NCBI RefSeq assembly: GCF_019977195.1
Contig: NZ_AP024643.1
Span: 4,278,001-4,342,000, forward strand
Reading direction: 5' to 3'
Origin: Arthrobacter sp. StoSoilA2
GTDB lineage: Bacteria; Actinomycetota; Actinomycetes; Actinomycetales; Micrococcaceae
DNA length: 64,000 nucleotides
A program made the position numbers and the translations under genes. Shown piece after piece: positions 7,432 through 15,194 of this stretch (the first letter of the stretch is position 1; each line of letters starts with the position of its first letter). The notes under the pieces were generated by a model that was given only the letters and a program-made list of their open reading frames with translations, was not told where the DNA came from and searched no databases.

Positions 7432-7956
7432 ATGTCTGAGGCTTCGGGCCCGCACCCCGGCGGCGAACGCCCGGAAATCGCGGCACCCCAGGATTTGGTG
7501 CGGCTCCTTCAGGACTTCACCCTGGAAGCCAACCACTATGTTGACGCCGCCGGTGGCCGGAACGACATGCATCGGACGGATCTCAACGCCCTGGCAGTGA
7601 TCATGCGCCATTCTGCCGCCGGCCGGGTTGTCACGCCGGGCGTCCTCCGAAGTGAACTGCGCCTTAGCTCCCCTGCCACCACGGCGTTGGTTGACCGGCT
7701 GCACGCCTCCGGCCACCTCACCCGTGACCGTCTCGGCACCGATCGCCGGCAGGTCCAACTGCACATGACCCCCAAGGCCTACCGGGATGGAAGTGCCCTG
7801 TTCATGCCGTTGGCCCTCCGTATGGGCAAGGCCATGGGCGCCTACAGCGCTGAAGAACTGGACGTTGTCCGACGCTTCATAACCGATATGATCCAGGCCA
7901 CCGTAGCGGCCCGCACGGAAACCGCGGAGAAGAGCCCCTCACCGCCTTCCGCCTAA
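7432..7956 (+). CDS. MarR-family transcriptional regulator
   Basis: A 174-residue regulator. The winged helix is in the middle: HRTDLNALAVIMRH, then TPGVLRSELRLSSPATTALVDRLHASGHLTR (recognition helix and wing entry) and DRRQVQLHMT, the conserved wing motif of MarR proteins. The flanking helices form the dimer. A GGGAGGG-type ribosome binding site precedes the ATG. It is divergent from the MMPL exporter gene and probably represses it and itself through the palindrome at 7325-7337; the ligand is unknown. Confidence 0.88.
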   Translation: MSEASGPHPGGERPEIAAPQDLVRLLQDFTLEANHYVDAAGGRNDMHRTDLNALAVIMRHSAAGRVVTPGVLRSELRLSSPATTALVDRLHASGHLTRDRLGTDRRQVQLHMTPKAYRDGSALFMPLALRMGKAMGAYSAEELDVVRRFITDMIQATVAARTETAEKSPSPPSA

Positions 7957-7985
7957 ATCCACCGCCGAAGTTGTAGCGTTTCCCT

Positions 7986-8801
7986 ATGAACGCGCACCAG
8001 CCTGAAGATGTCTACACCCACGGGCACCACGAGTCGGTTGTCCGGGCCCACGCCTCGCGGACGGCCGAGAATTCGGCCGCGTTTGTCATACCGCATCTAA
8101 CTCCGGGGACGTCGGTCCTCGACGTCGGGTGCGGACCTGGCAGCATCACGTGCGATTTCGCGGGGCTGGTTGCGCCCGCACAGGTCATCGGCCTGGACCG
8201 CTCGGCGGAGATCGTCGCCCAGGCAACTGAACTGGCCAAGGACCGCGGCGTGGACAACGTAGAGTTCCGCACCGGCAATATCTACGATCTCGAGTTTGAG
8301 GACGAGTCCTTTGACCTCGTCCATGCCCATCAAGTCCTCCAGCACCTGACTGACCCCGTCGCCGCCCTGCGTGAAATGCGCCGCGTGGCCAAGCCGGGCG
8401 CGATCGTGGCCGTACGCGACGCCGATTTCCACGGCATGAGCTGGTACCCGGAGGTTCCCGAGCTCGATGACTGGATGGAGCTCTACCAGAAGATCGCCCG
8501 ACGCAACGGTGCCGAACCGGATGCCGGCCGTCGGCTGGTCTCTTGGGCGCAGCAGGCAGGCTTTGCACAAGTGGCACCCAGCAGCAGCAACTGGCTCTAC
8601 GCGACGGCCCAACAGCGGGCATGGCAGTCCCGCGTGTGGAGCGAACGCGTCCTCCACTCCGCCTTTGCCGAGCAAGCCCTCGAATACGGCTTCGCCAACG
8701 AGGCCGATCTCGCCAGGATCGCCGCAGGCTGGCACCGTTGGGGAGCAACGGACGATGGCTACTTCCTCATTCCCAACGGCGAGGTGATCGCCCGGGCCTA
8801 G
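7986..8801 (+). CDS. Class I SAM-dependent methyltransferase
   Basis: A 271-residue enzyme with the Rossmann-type methyltransferase core at about residues 40-150: motif I VLDVGCGPGS, an acidic residue ending strand 2 (VIGLDRS), GNIYDLEFEDESFDLVHAHQVLQHL around motifs II/III, and LREMRRVAKPGA. A C-terminal region of about 120 residues, rich in Trp and Arg, probably caps the substrate pocket. It resembles UbiE-like and natural-product methyltransferases, but no substrate can be assigned. It follows the MarR gene by 29 bases and could be a third member of that regulon. Confidence 0.8.
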   Translation: MNAHQPEDVYTHGHHESVVRAHASRTAENSAAFVIPHLTPGTSVLDVGCGPGSITCDFAGLVAPAQVIGLDRSAEIVAQATELAKDRGVDNVEFRTGNIYDLEFEDESFDLVHAHQVLQHLTDPVAALREMRRVAKPGAIVAVRDADFHGMSWYPEVPELDDWMELYQKIARRNGAEPDAGRRLVSWAQQAGFAQVAPSSSNWLYATAQQRAWQSRVWSERVLHSAFAEQALEYGFANEADLARIAAGWHRWGATDDGYFLIPNGEVIARA

Positions 8802-8844
8802 GTTGCGCGTGGCGTCCTGACGCAAAAAAAACTTTGCCGAACCA

Positions 8845-8872
8845 TGTAGAAAAGCGCCCCGCAGTTCCGACC
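8845..8872 (+). promoter_or_regulatory. Candidate ECF42-type promoter upstream of the YCII gene
   Basis: TGTAGA (8845-8850), 17 bases, then CGACC (8868-8872). From memory of the published ECF42 group, its promoters carry TGTCGA at -35 and CGAC/CGTC at -10. This site differs by one base in the -35 and has normal spacing. It would give a leader of about 45 bases before the YCII ATG at 8921, which has AAGGAG just upstream. Confidence 0.4.
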
Positions 8873-8920
8873 CATGAGTGAAAGCACCCAAACAGGGCGC
8901 CACTTCATAAGGAGTTTGAG

Positions 8921-9280
8921 ATGAAATACATGATCATGATGTTCGGATCCGCCGAGGGCATGATGGAAACTGCCGACCCGGAGTGGGTCAAGCAAATGAT
9001 CGGGTTCATGATCCAGATCGACAAGGACCTGACTCAGTCCGGCGAACTCGTCTTCAACGCCGGACTGGCCGATCCCGGTACAGCCAAGCTGGTCAAGCAG
9101 ACCCCGGACGGCATCATCACCACCGATGGGCCGTACGCCGAGTCGAAGGAATCGCTGATCGGGTACTGGGTGGTGGATGTGGCCAGCGAGGAACGCGCCG
9201 TGGAAATCTGCTCGAGCATCGTCAAGTACTCGCAGGTGGTGGAACTCCGCGCTATCCCGGACGGTCCCCCGGAGGTCTAG
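8921..9280 (+). CDS. YCII/DGPF-family protein partnered with an ECF sigma factor
   Basis: A 119-residue protein of the YCII-related ferredoxin-like fold. It starts with the family's MKYMIMMFG strand and has the DGPYAESKE version of the DGPF signature near residues 69-77, followed by IGYWVVDV. These proteins are near-constant neighbours and regulatory targets of ECF42 sigma factors; their biochemical role is not established. A good AAGGAG site precedes the ATG. The sigma factor gene starts one base after this stop, so the pair is one operon. Confidence 0.85.
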   Translation: MKYMIMMFGSAEGMMETADPEWVKQMIGFMIQIDKDLTQSGELVFNAGLADPGTAKLVKQTPDGIITTDGPYAESKESLIGYWVVDVASEERAVEICSSIVKYSQVVELRAIPDGPPEV

Positions 9281-9281
9281 T

Positions 9282-10502
9282 TTGGCCGTTCCCCCACGCG
9301 ACATCGAGGACCTGCTGCGTACGTTGGCGCCGCAGGTCCTCGGCGTGCTGGCGCGCAAGCACGGCCAGTTCGATGCCTGCGAGGATGCCGTCCAGGAGGC
9401 CCTCATTGAGGCAGCGGTGCAATGGCCATCCGGGCTGCCAACAAATCCCAAAGGATGGCTGCTGGCTGTCGCGTCCCGCCGGCTGGTTGATGTATGGCGC
9501 AGTGAAAGCGCGCGCCGTGCCCGGGAGGAACGCGTCGCCGCCATGGAGGTCAGCTTCCAGGACAGCACGGCGTCTGAAGCCGACGACACCCTGACCCTGA
9601 TGTTCCTGTGTTGCCACCCCTCAATAAGTGCGCCATCGCAGCTCGCCTTGACGCTCCGGGCCGTAGGGGGACTCACGACGGCGGAAATCGCCTCTGCTTT
9701 CCTCGTCCCCGAGGCGACCATGGGCCAGCGCATCAGCCGTGCGAAACAGGGGATCCAGAAGGCAGGCGCCCGTTTCGACATGCCGCCGGAGTCCGAGCGG
9801 AAGGCGAGGCTCGGCGTCGTACTTCACGTCCTGTACCTGATTTTCAACGAAGGCTACGCCGCAAGCTCGGGCGACTCACTGCAGCGCGAAGACCTCACCA
9901 CCGAAGCGATCCGCTTGGCACGCCTGCTGGTGGGCGTGGCGCCGGACGAGTTCGAGGCCACCGGTTTGCTCGCTCTGATGCTGCTGACGGACTCCCGTCG
10001 TGCCGCGCGCACCCTGGCTGACGGAATGCCCGTGCCGCTGTCCGAACAGGACCGGAGTTTATGGAACCGCGGGCAGATAGAGGAAGGCATCGCGCTCCTT
10101 TCTTCCGTGCTCGGTCGCGGCGCGGCTGGACCGTACCAACTCCAGGCCGCGATCGCGGCCGTTCATGCCGAGGCGCCCTCTGATGCCGAAACGGACTGGC
10201 CCCAGATCCTCGCCTTGTACACGGTCCTTGAAGCCGTGGCGCCCAGTCCCGTGGTGACGCTGAACCGTGCTGTGGCTGTGGCCATGGTGACGGGGCCAAC
10301 CGCTGGGCTTGAGCTGCTCGCAGGGCTGGATTCGGCGATCGGTCGCTCACACCGCCTGGATGCTGTGCGCGGCCACCTGCATGAAATGGCAGGCTCCTAT
10401 GTGGACGCGCGCGCCGCCTACCTCGTGGCCGCCAAAAAGACAGGCAGCCTCCAGGAGCGGCGGTACTTGATGGGCAAAGTGGCGCGAATGGACGCGTCTT
10501 GA
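9282..10502 (+). CDS. ECF sigma factor, ECF42 type with long C-terminal (TPR-like) extension
   Basis: A 406-residue protein, about twice the length of a plain ECF sigma factor. Residues about 5-75 are sigma region 2 (ARKHGQFDACEDAVQEAL), about 110-165 are region 4 (LTLRAVGGLTTAEIASAFLVPEATMGQRISRAKQ), and the remaining ~240 residues are the helical extension typical of the group. No adjacent anti-sigma gene is seen; control is probably through the extension. The TTG at 9282, with GGAGG 5-10 bases upstream inside the end of the YCII gene, is chosen over in-frame starts overlapping that gene. The signal is unknown. Confidence 0.85.
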   Translation: MAVPPRDIEDLLRTLAPQVLGVLARKHGQFDACEDAVQEALIEAAVQWPSGLPTNPKGWLLAVASRRLVDVWRSESARRAREERVAAMEVSFQDSTASEADDTLTLMFLCCHPSISAPSQLALTLRAVGGLTTAEIASAFLVPEATMGQRISRAKQGIQKAGARFDMPPESERKARLGVVLHVLYLIFNEGYAASSGDSLQREDLTTEAIRLARLLVGVAPDEFEATGLLALMLLTDSRRAARTLADGMPVPLSEQDRSLWNRGQIEEGIALLSSVLGRGAAGPYQLQAAIAAVHAEAPSDAETDWPQILALYTVLEAVAPSPVVTLNRAVAVAMVTGPTAGLELLAGLDSAIGRSHRLDAVRGHLHEMAGSYVDARAAYLVAAKKTGSLQERRYLMGKVARMDAS

Positions 10503-10520
10503 CCCCATATAGTCGAATCC

Positions 10521-11504
10521 ATGGAACAACGCATACTTGGTAAGACCGGCCGGTCGGTGTCCACCGTTGGACTAGGCACGTGGCAACTCGGAGCGGACTG
10601 GGGTGACGTCACAGAGGAAGACGCACTTGCCGTCCTGGAGGCCTCGGTCGACGGCGGGGTTACTTTCTTCGACACGGCCGACGTCTACGGCGATGGCCGA
10701 AGCGAGCAGCTGATCGGACGCTTCCTGCGCGCCAATCCCGGGCTGGACCTGCTGGTTGCCACCAAGATGGGCCGGCGCGTGGACCAGGTGCCCGAAAACT
10801 ACACGCTCGCCAACTTCCGCGCGTGGACTGACCGTTCCCGGCGGAATCTGCAGCAGGACACCCTGGACCTCGTCCAATTGCATTGCCCGCCCACCACCGT
10901 CTACACGCGGGATGAGGTGTACGACGCCTTGGACACGCTCGTCAGCGAAGGCGTCATCCGCAACTATGGCGTCAGTGTCGAGCGGACCGACGAAGCCCTT
11001 GAAGCCATCAACCGCGGGAATACCGCGTCCGTCCAGATCATCCTGAACGCCTTCCGCCTGAAGCCGCTCGATGAAGTTCTCCCGGCAGCAAAGCAGGCCG
11101 GAGTCGGCATCATCGCCAGAGTGCCGCTGGCGTCTGGACTGTTGTCCGGAAAGTACACGCCGGAAACCGGGTTCGCGGAGAACGACCACCGCAACTACAA
11201 CCGCGACGGCTCCTCATTCGACGTCGGCGAGACCTTCTCGGGCGTCGATTTCGCCACCGGCGTTAAGGCCGCACAAGAGTTCAGCGCATTAGTGCCCGAC
11301 GGCGTCAGCACCGCCCAAGCGGCCCTCGCCTGGGTGATCGCCCAGGACGGTGTCAGCACGGTCATCCCCGGTGCCCGTTCTTCAGTGCAGGCACATGCGA
11401 ACGCTGAGGCGGGAGCGATGCAGGACGTCGGTTCAGGACTCACCGCCGGGGTCCAGGACATCTATGACCGCTATTTCCGCGAAGCGATCCACCCGCGCTG
11501 GTAG
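10521..11504 (+). CDS. Aldo/keto reductase
   Basis: A 327-residue TIM-barrel oxidoreductase of the AKR superfamily. Visible catalytic elements are FDTADVYGDGRSE (Asp and the active-site Tyr), VATKMGRR (Lys) and LVQLHCPP (His). The NADPH-binding C-terminal part includes VIPGARSSVQAHAN. It reduces aldehydes or ketones, probably with NADPH; the substrate is not recognisable. The ATG follows the sigma factor stop by 18 bases without a strong ribosome binding site, so it may be the last gene of the YCII-sigma operon or have its own promoter. Confidence 0.88.
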   Translation: MEQRILGKTGRSVSTVGLGTWQLGADWGDVTEEDALAVLEASVDGGVTFFDTADVYGDGRSEQLIGRFLRANPGLDLLVATKMGRRVDQVPENYTLANFRAWTDRSRRNLQQDTLDLVQLHCPPTTVYTRDEVYDALDTLVSEGVIRNYGVSVERTDEALEAINRGNTASVQIILNAFRLKPLDEVLPAAKQAGVGIIARVPLASGLLSGKYTPETGFAENDHRNYNRDGSSFDVGETFSGVDFATGVKAAQEFSALVPDGVSTAQAALAWVIAQDGVSTVIPGARSSVQAHANAEAGAMQDVGSGLTAGVQDIYDRYFREAIHPRW

Positions 11505-11527
11505 CCGGCCGACCGCCGTCGTGCATG

Positions 11528-12619
11528 TCACCATCCGCTACGCGTCGGGGTGTGTCCCTTTCGTGCGTCGTCGGGCATCGACATTTCGGCGCGTACTCCC
11601 AGAAGCCGGATGGGACGGTCGGGCTCGATCCGCGCCGTGACGTCCAGGGCTTGCGCCAGGACTTCGTCCCGGTCGAAGGTCTCCGGGATCTTCCTTGCGT
11701 AGGTCTTGGTGAAGAACGGGGCGTACCGGACTTTGAGGGTCAGCCCCACCACCGGCCGCCCCTCAGCTGCCACGTCTTCGAGGACGCGCGCTGTCAGCTC
11801 CTTGATGGCGTCGCTGATCTGTGAGGGTTCCGTGAGATCCCGCTGGAACGTGGTCTCGCGGCCGTGTGCGCGGGCAACCCACGGGGTGTCGTCCACTTCG
11901 TTGGAGCCTTCACCCCGACCTAGCTGCGCATACCAAGGGCCCATCTTGGGGCCGAACTCCGGGACCAGGTCCTGGGGATCGGACGCGGCAAGCTCGGCGA
12001 CTGTGGTGATCCCATGTTTGGCCAGCCGGGCAGACACCTTGGGACCAACGCCCCACAGTTCCTTGGTGGGTTTGCTTCCCATGACCGTGAGCCAGTTCTC
12101 TTTGGTCAGCCGAAAGATTCCCGCGGGCTTGCCAAAATCCGTGGCATTCTTCGCGCGGACCAAGGTGTCGCCGATGCCCACGCTGCAATGCAGCCGGGTT
12201 TGCTCCAGGATGGCAGCTTGGATCTGTCGTGCGTATGCCTCAGGATCTTCGGTTTCAACGCCCACAAAGGCTTCATCCCAGCCCAGCACCTGAACCGTGG
12301 CGCCCGGCTGTGCGCGCAGGGTGGACATCACCACGTGCGAGGCCGCCAGGTAAGCCTCCTGGTCGACGGGAAGGATCACGGCATCGGGCACTTTCCGGGC
12401 AGCTATGCGCAGTGGCATTCCGGAACCCACGCCGAACGCCCTGGCTTCATACGATGCCGTGGACACCACAGCGCGTTCCGTAGGATCCCCCCGGCCGCCA
12501 ACGATGATCGGCTTGCCGGCAAGCTCAGGCCGCCGGAGGACCTCGACCGCCGCAATGAACTGGTCGAGGTCAACGTGCAGCACCCACGGGATTCCGCTCA
12601 CGGCACCAGTTTGCCCCAT
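11528..12619 (-). CDS. dinB: DNA polymerase IV (Y-family, DinB)
   Basis: A 363-residue translesion polymerase. The palm carries LHVDLDQFIAAVE (first metal-binding Asp), followed by the PIIVGG and YEAR(A)FGV motifs. The second catalytic motif reads GWDEAF instead of the common S-x-DEA(Y/F); the Asp-Glu pair is intact. The helix-hairpin-helix (LWGVGPKVSARLAKHGITTVAELA) and little-finger domain follow. The start is uncertain: an in-frame TTG at 12715 would add 32 residues that run into a repeated intergenic element, and neither start has a clear ribosome binding site. ATG 12619 matches the usual family length better. No LexA box was recognised. Confidence 0.85.
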   Translation of the reverse strand: MGQTGAVSGIPWVLHVDLDQFIAAVEVLRRPELAGKPIIVGGRGDPTERAVVSTASYEARAFGVGSGMPLRIAARKVPDAVILPVDQEAYLAASHVVMSTLRAQPGATVQVLGWDEAFVGVETEDPEAYARQIQAAILEQTRLHCSVGIGDTLVRAKNATDFGKPAGIFRLTKENWLTVMGSKPTKELWGVGPKVSARLAKHGITTVAELAASDPQDLVPEFGPKMGPWYAQLGRGEGSNEVDDTPWVARAHGRETTFQRDLTEPSQISDAIKELTARVLEDVAAEGRPVVGLTLKVRYAPFFTKTYARKIPETFDRDEVLAQALDVTARIEPDRPIRLLGVRAEMSMPDDARKGHTPTRSGW

Positions 12620-12667
12620 CCCCGGGGCGGTGGCTGTACCTTCACGACCCCCTTTGAACTCGACCTC

Positions 12668-12742
12668 GGCGTAAATCAACCTATTCCGCGTGCGTTTGTC
12701 GCTTGGCGCCGCCAAAGTGGGTCGTGGAGGTACGGGGCCCCG
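12668..12742. repeat. Left copy of a ~75-bp imperfect direct repeat
   Basis: This segment aligns with 14409-14482 at roughly three-quarters identity. Shared blocks include AAATCAACCT, CGCCAAAGTG, GTCGTGGAGG and CGGG(G)CCCCG. It lies at the 5' end of dinB. The two copies bracket the lower-GC patch with the two unrecognised genes. Confidence 0.6.
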
Positions 12743-12811
12743 TCAACCAGTTTGTCCACATAGGCCAATTGCCACAGCCAATCACTGCCGAGCCAGCAAT
12801 AGCCTCAAGGC

Positions 12812-13267
12812 ATGATAATTCAAGGTGGTTTTGACATACAGGTGCTCGCGCGTCCATATATAGTCCCCAATGGGATTCCGCTCACGCGGCTCGTGGTGGT
12901 CGGCCTCGATTCTGACATGTGTTTCAGCAGCGTCGGTGTTGCAAGTCTTCAATTTGAAGGGCCGCTGGAGCCACTCTTTGACGACATTCTCGAGTTCCTT
13001 CCCGTCGAAGGAACCAAGTACTTTGCCATCGCGTACGCTGGCAGCTGGCAGGCGTATGACTTTGAAAGTGCTCAGCCTACTTCTGCCGATGTGGAGCAAT
13101 TAAGGAAACGGGCAGAAGCAAGTGGCCTGCATATGATTGGCAGCTTCGGCATCGCCGAAGCATCTTCCATGCACGTAGACGTCCAGTCGTACTTTGACCG
13201 AAGCGGCACGGATCTGCCAGAGACCATGCTCCACTGGCGTCATTCGATCTTGGGCAACTGTCCGTAG
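12812..13267 (+). CDS. Unrecognised 151-residue protein, faintly JAB/RadC-like
   Basis: I do not recognise this protein with confidence. The order of elements recalls a RadC/JAB fold: a strand VVVGLDSDM, a long region ending in a strand near residue 70, and PTSADVEQLRKRAEASGLHMIGSFGIA, which resembles the RadC segment PSxxDxxxTxxLxxAGxxLGI. The HxH...D zinc ligands of active JAB proteases are not present (the equivalent stretch reads AYAGSWQAYDF), so if homologous it is catalytically dead. GC is lower than in the flanking genes and rare codons such as ATA appear. No strong ribosome binding site is seen before the ATG; an in-frame GTG at 12842 is an alternative. Confidence 0.5.
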   Translation: MIIQGGFDIQVLARPYIVPNGIPLTRLVVVGLDSDMCFSSVGVASLQFEGPLEPLFDDILEFLPVEGTKYFAIAYAGSWQAYDFESAQPTSADVEQLRKRAEASGLHMIGSFGIAEASSMHVDVQSYFDRSGTDLPETMLHWRHSILGNCP

Positions 13268-13361
13268 TTCAACAGGCTGCGGCAGGGCTCCGTCAGCGAC
13301 CAAGCGTCATGTTTCTGGCTATCTCGCCACATACTTTACGAGGCCTGGCCAGAGGACAGTA

Positions 13362-13469
13362 GTGGACAAAAAGTACCGTTCGCCTCCGACGCTATATGAG
13401 GTGATACAGACAATTGTGTTTGAATCCGGTCCTAGCCTTGCGGTTCGTATAGCACAACACAACGACTAA
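13362..13469 (+). CDS. Possible small ORF, 35 residues
   Basis: A GTG preceded at suitable distance by AGAGGAC opens a 35-codon frame ending 27 bases before the next gene. The peptide begins MDKKYRSPPT and contains a mildly hydrophobic middle (VIQTIVF). It lies between the unrecognised gene and the membrane protein in the same orientation. No family is recognised; it could equally be chance. The rest of the 229-bp gap shows nothing else. Confidence 0.3.
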   Translation: MDKKYRSPPTLYEVIQTIVFESGPSLAVRIAQHND

Positions 13470-13496
13470 TCCCACCAAGAAGGAGAAGTACGCGGT

Positions 13497-14357
13497 ATGA
13501 CAGTTATCGAGGTGCCACATGCAGGTGCTGAAGCCATGGGGACCATCGCCTTCGTCATTTGGGCTGTGTTTGCAGGCGTTGGCGTCGCTGGCCTCGTCGC
13601 GGTCTTTCTTCAACAAACGATGCTGCGGGCCGAACGGTCAACGAACCCATGGAAGTTCTATCCGAACTTGCGCCGACGTTGGGTTGCGAGACTCGAGCCT
13701 TTTCTTCCGAAGATGCCGCGGGATCGCCGCGAGATGATCCTGGATTTGAAACAAAACACTTCTACGGCCTTTGTCATCTGCACGTTCGGATTTGGGACTG
13801 CTACGGCGTTCTACTTGCTCCTTTCTGCCTTGTGGCAATTTGAACGACTGCAAAACTGGAATGGATTTCAAATCGCGTCAACTCTTGGAGTGACGTTGGG
13901 CGCACTGGCAGCCCTACTGGTGTTTGCTTTGCAGTTATTCATATCCCGCCGCCGACGCCTCCTCGGGACTGCACTGACACTCGTCTTGCTAGCCAACAAA
14001 TACGGGCCAAGTTCGACGGCGGCCGATAAGCGAACCTTGGTCGCCGCGGGTGGATCATTCCTAGCGGCTGCCCGACGGCTTGGGTTCTCAGCTGAAAATA
14101 AACGGATCTCAAGAATCGCCAACAGTCTTTCAGACGAGGGCAGAAAAGACCCTGGCAATGTCAACTCGGAAATGATCAAGCAAGTCAGTCGTCTAGTCCG
14201 AGAAGTCTATAAAGGGAATCACTCCATGAGAATTAAGAGTCGTTATGGCGGCATCCTCAGCGGCAACCTTCGCCAGTGGATTACAGTAATCTCTTCTTCG
14301 ACCGTGGTGGTGGCCATCGTCGATGCGGCACGCGATTTCCTAGCTCCGCCGAACTGA
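13497..14357 (+). CDS. Unrecognised multi-pass membrane protein
   Basis: A 286-residue protein with predicted helices at about 15-38, 95-113, 126-150 and 260-278. A basic cytoplasmic loop (residues 45-85) and a long soluble segment (about 160-255) rich in Lys, Arg and Ser separate them. AAGGAG lies about 10 bases before the ATG. No enzymatic motif or known family is recognised. It follows the unrecognised 151-residue gene in a lower-GC patch between repeats, so the two (and possibly the small ORF between them) may form one acquired cassette. A pore or effector of a stress or phage-response system is conceivable but nothing in the sequence proves it. Confidence 0.6.
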   Translation: MTVIEVPHAGAEAMGTIAFVIWAVFAGVGVAGLVAVFLQQTMLRAERSTNPWKFYPNLRRRWVARLEPFLPKMPRDRREMILDLKQNTSTAFVICTFGFGTATAFYLLLSALWQFERLQNWNGFQIASTLGVTLGALAALLVFALQLFISRRRRLLGTALTLVLLANKYGPSSTAADKRTLVAAGGSFLAAARRLGFSAENKRISRIANSLSDEGRKDPGNVNSEMIKQVSRLVREVYKGNHSMRIKSRYGGILSGNLRQWITVISSSTVVVAIVDAARDFLAPPN

Positions 14358-14408
14358 TCCCTACGTAGGGTCGACGGTACGTCCGCGACCCACTTTCAAC
14401 CCAAGGCC

Positions 14409-14482
14409 GGCGGAAATCAACCTGTTTCGGGTGCATTCCGCGGCAGAGAGCGCCAAAGTGAGTCGTGGAGGCACGGGCCCCG
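14409..14482. repeat. Right copy of the ~75-bp imperfect direct repeat
   Basis: Counterpart of 12668-12742, in the same orientation. A further GGCGCCGCCAAAGG block at 14488-14500 repeats part of the unit again. The rest of the 196-bp gap before the LysE gene holds no gene or clear promoter. Confidence 0.6.
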
Positions 14483-14553
14483 ACATGGCGCCGCCAAAGG
14501 GGGTCTGACCCAGCGCGTCCCGGGCACCCGTCTCACCGGCTTAAGCTGAGACG

Positions 14554-15177
14554 GTGCAGTTTTCACTTTGGCTGGCCCTGGTTGGCGCCGGCACCCTGAT
14601 CAGTTTCACTCCCGGCGCCGGTGCCATTTTCACCATGAGCAATTCGCTCAATTCAGGCTTCCGACGCTCCATCTGGGGCATCCTCGGCCAACAATTGGCC
14701 TTGGTCATCCACATCGTCATCGTGGCCTTGGGCGTGGGTGTGTTGGTCTCCAATTCGCCCGTGATATTCAACGTCGTCCGCTACGCAGGCGCCGCGTATC
14801 TGGTGTACCTGGGGATCCGGCAGTTCCTGCACAAGCCGGACCTGGACGAGGAAAAGGTGGACAGCCGCAAGAACGAGTCGGCGATGTCCATGTTCCAACG
14901 GGGCGTCTGGGTGAACCTGCTGAATCCCAAGGCAATCGTGTTCTTCCTTGCCTTCATGCCGCAATTCATCAGGCCAGAGCAGCCGCTGCTCCAGCAATAT
15001 GCAGTGCTGACCGCCACGATCCTGGCCATCGACATCATGGTGATGTGGTTCTTCTTCGCTCTGGCAGCACGTTCATTTCAGCGCTTCACCCATGACGAGC
15101 GCGGCCAGAGGGTCCTCAACCGCATTTTCGGATGCCTTTTCGTCCTGGTTGGCATCCTGCTCGCCACCATCCACTAA
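14554..15177 (+). CDS. LysE/RhtB-family amino-acid exporter
   Basis: A 207-residue inner-membrane protein with the six-helix LysE/RhtB pattern. The N-terminal signature includes LVGAGTLISFTPGAGAIFTMSNSL, in the position of the family's PGP motif, and the middle carries GVWVNLLNPKAIVFFLAFMPQFI. These proteins export amino acids or related metabolites using the proton gradient; the substrate is not predictable. The start is a GTG with a weak GAGACG upstream. It stands alone, convergent with the LacI regulator gene 17 bases downstream. Confidence 0.88.
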   Translation: MQFSLWLALVGAGTLISFTPGAGAIFTMSNSLNSGFRRSIWGILGQQLALVIHIVIVALGVGVLVSNSPVIFNVVRYAGAAYLVYLGIRQFLHKPDLDEEKVDSRKNESAMSMFQRGVWVNLLNPKAIVFFLAFMPQFIRPEQPLLQQYAVLTATILAIDIMVMWFFFALAARSFQRFTHDERGQRVLNRIFGCLFVLVGILLATIH

Positions 15178-15194
15178 GCGGGCCAAAAGGCGCG

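Noticed and set aside
8814..8825. GCGTC-CT-GACGC hairpin followed by an A-run as a terminator of the methyltransferase gene
   Set aside because: A two-base loop is too tight and the run is A rather than T on the coding strand.
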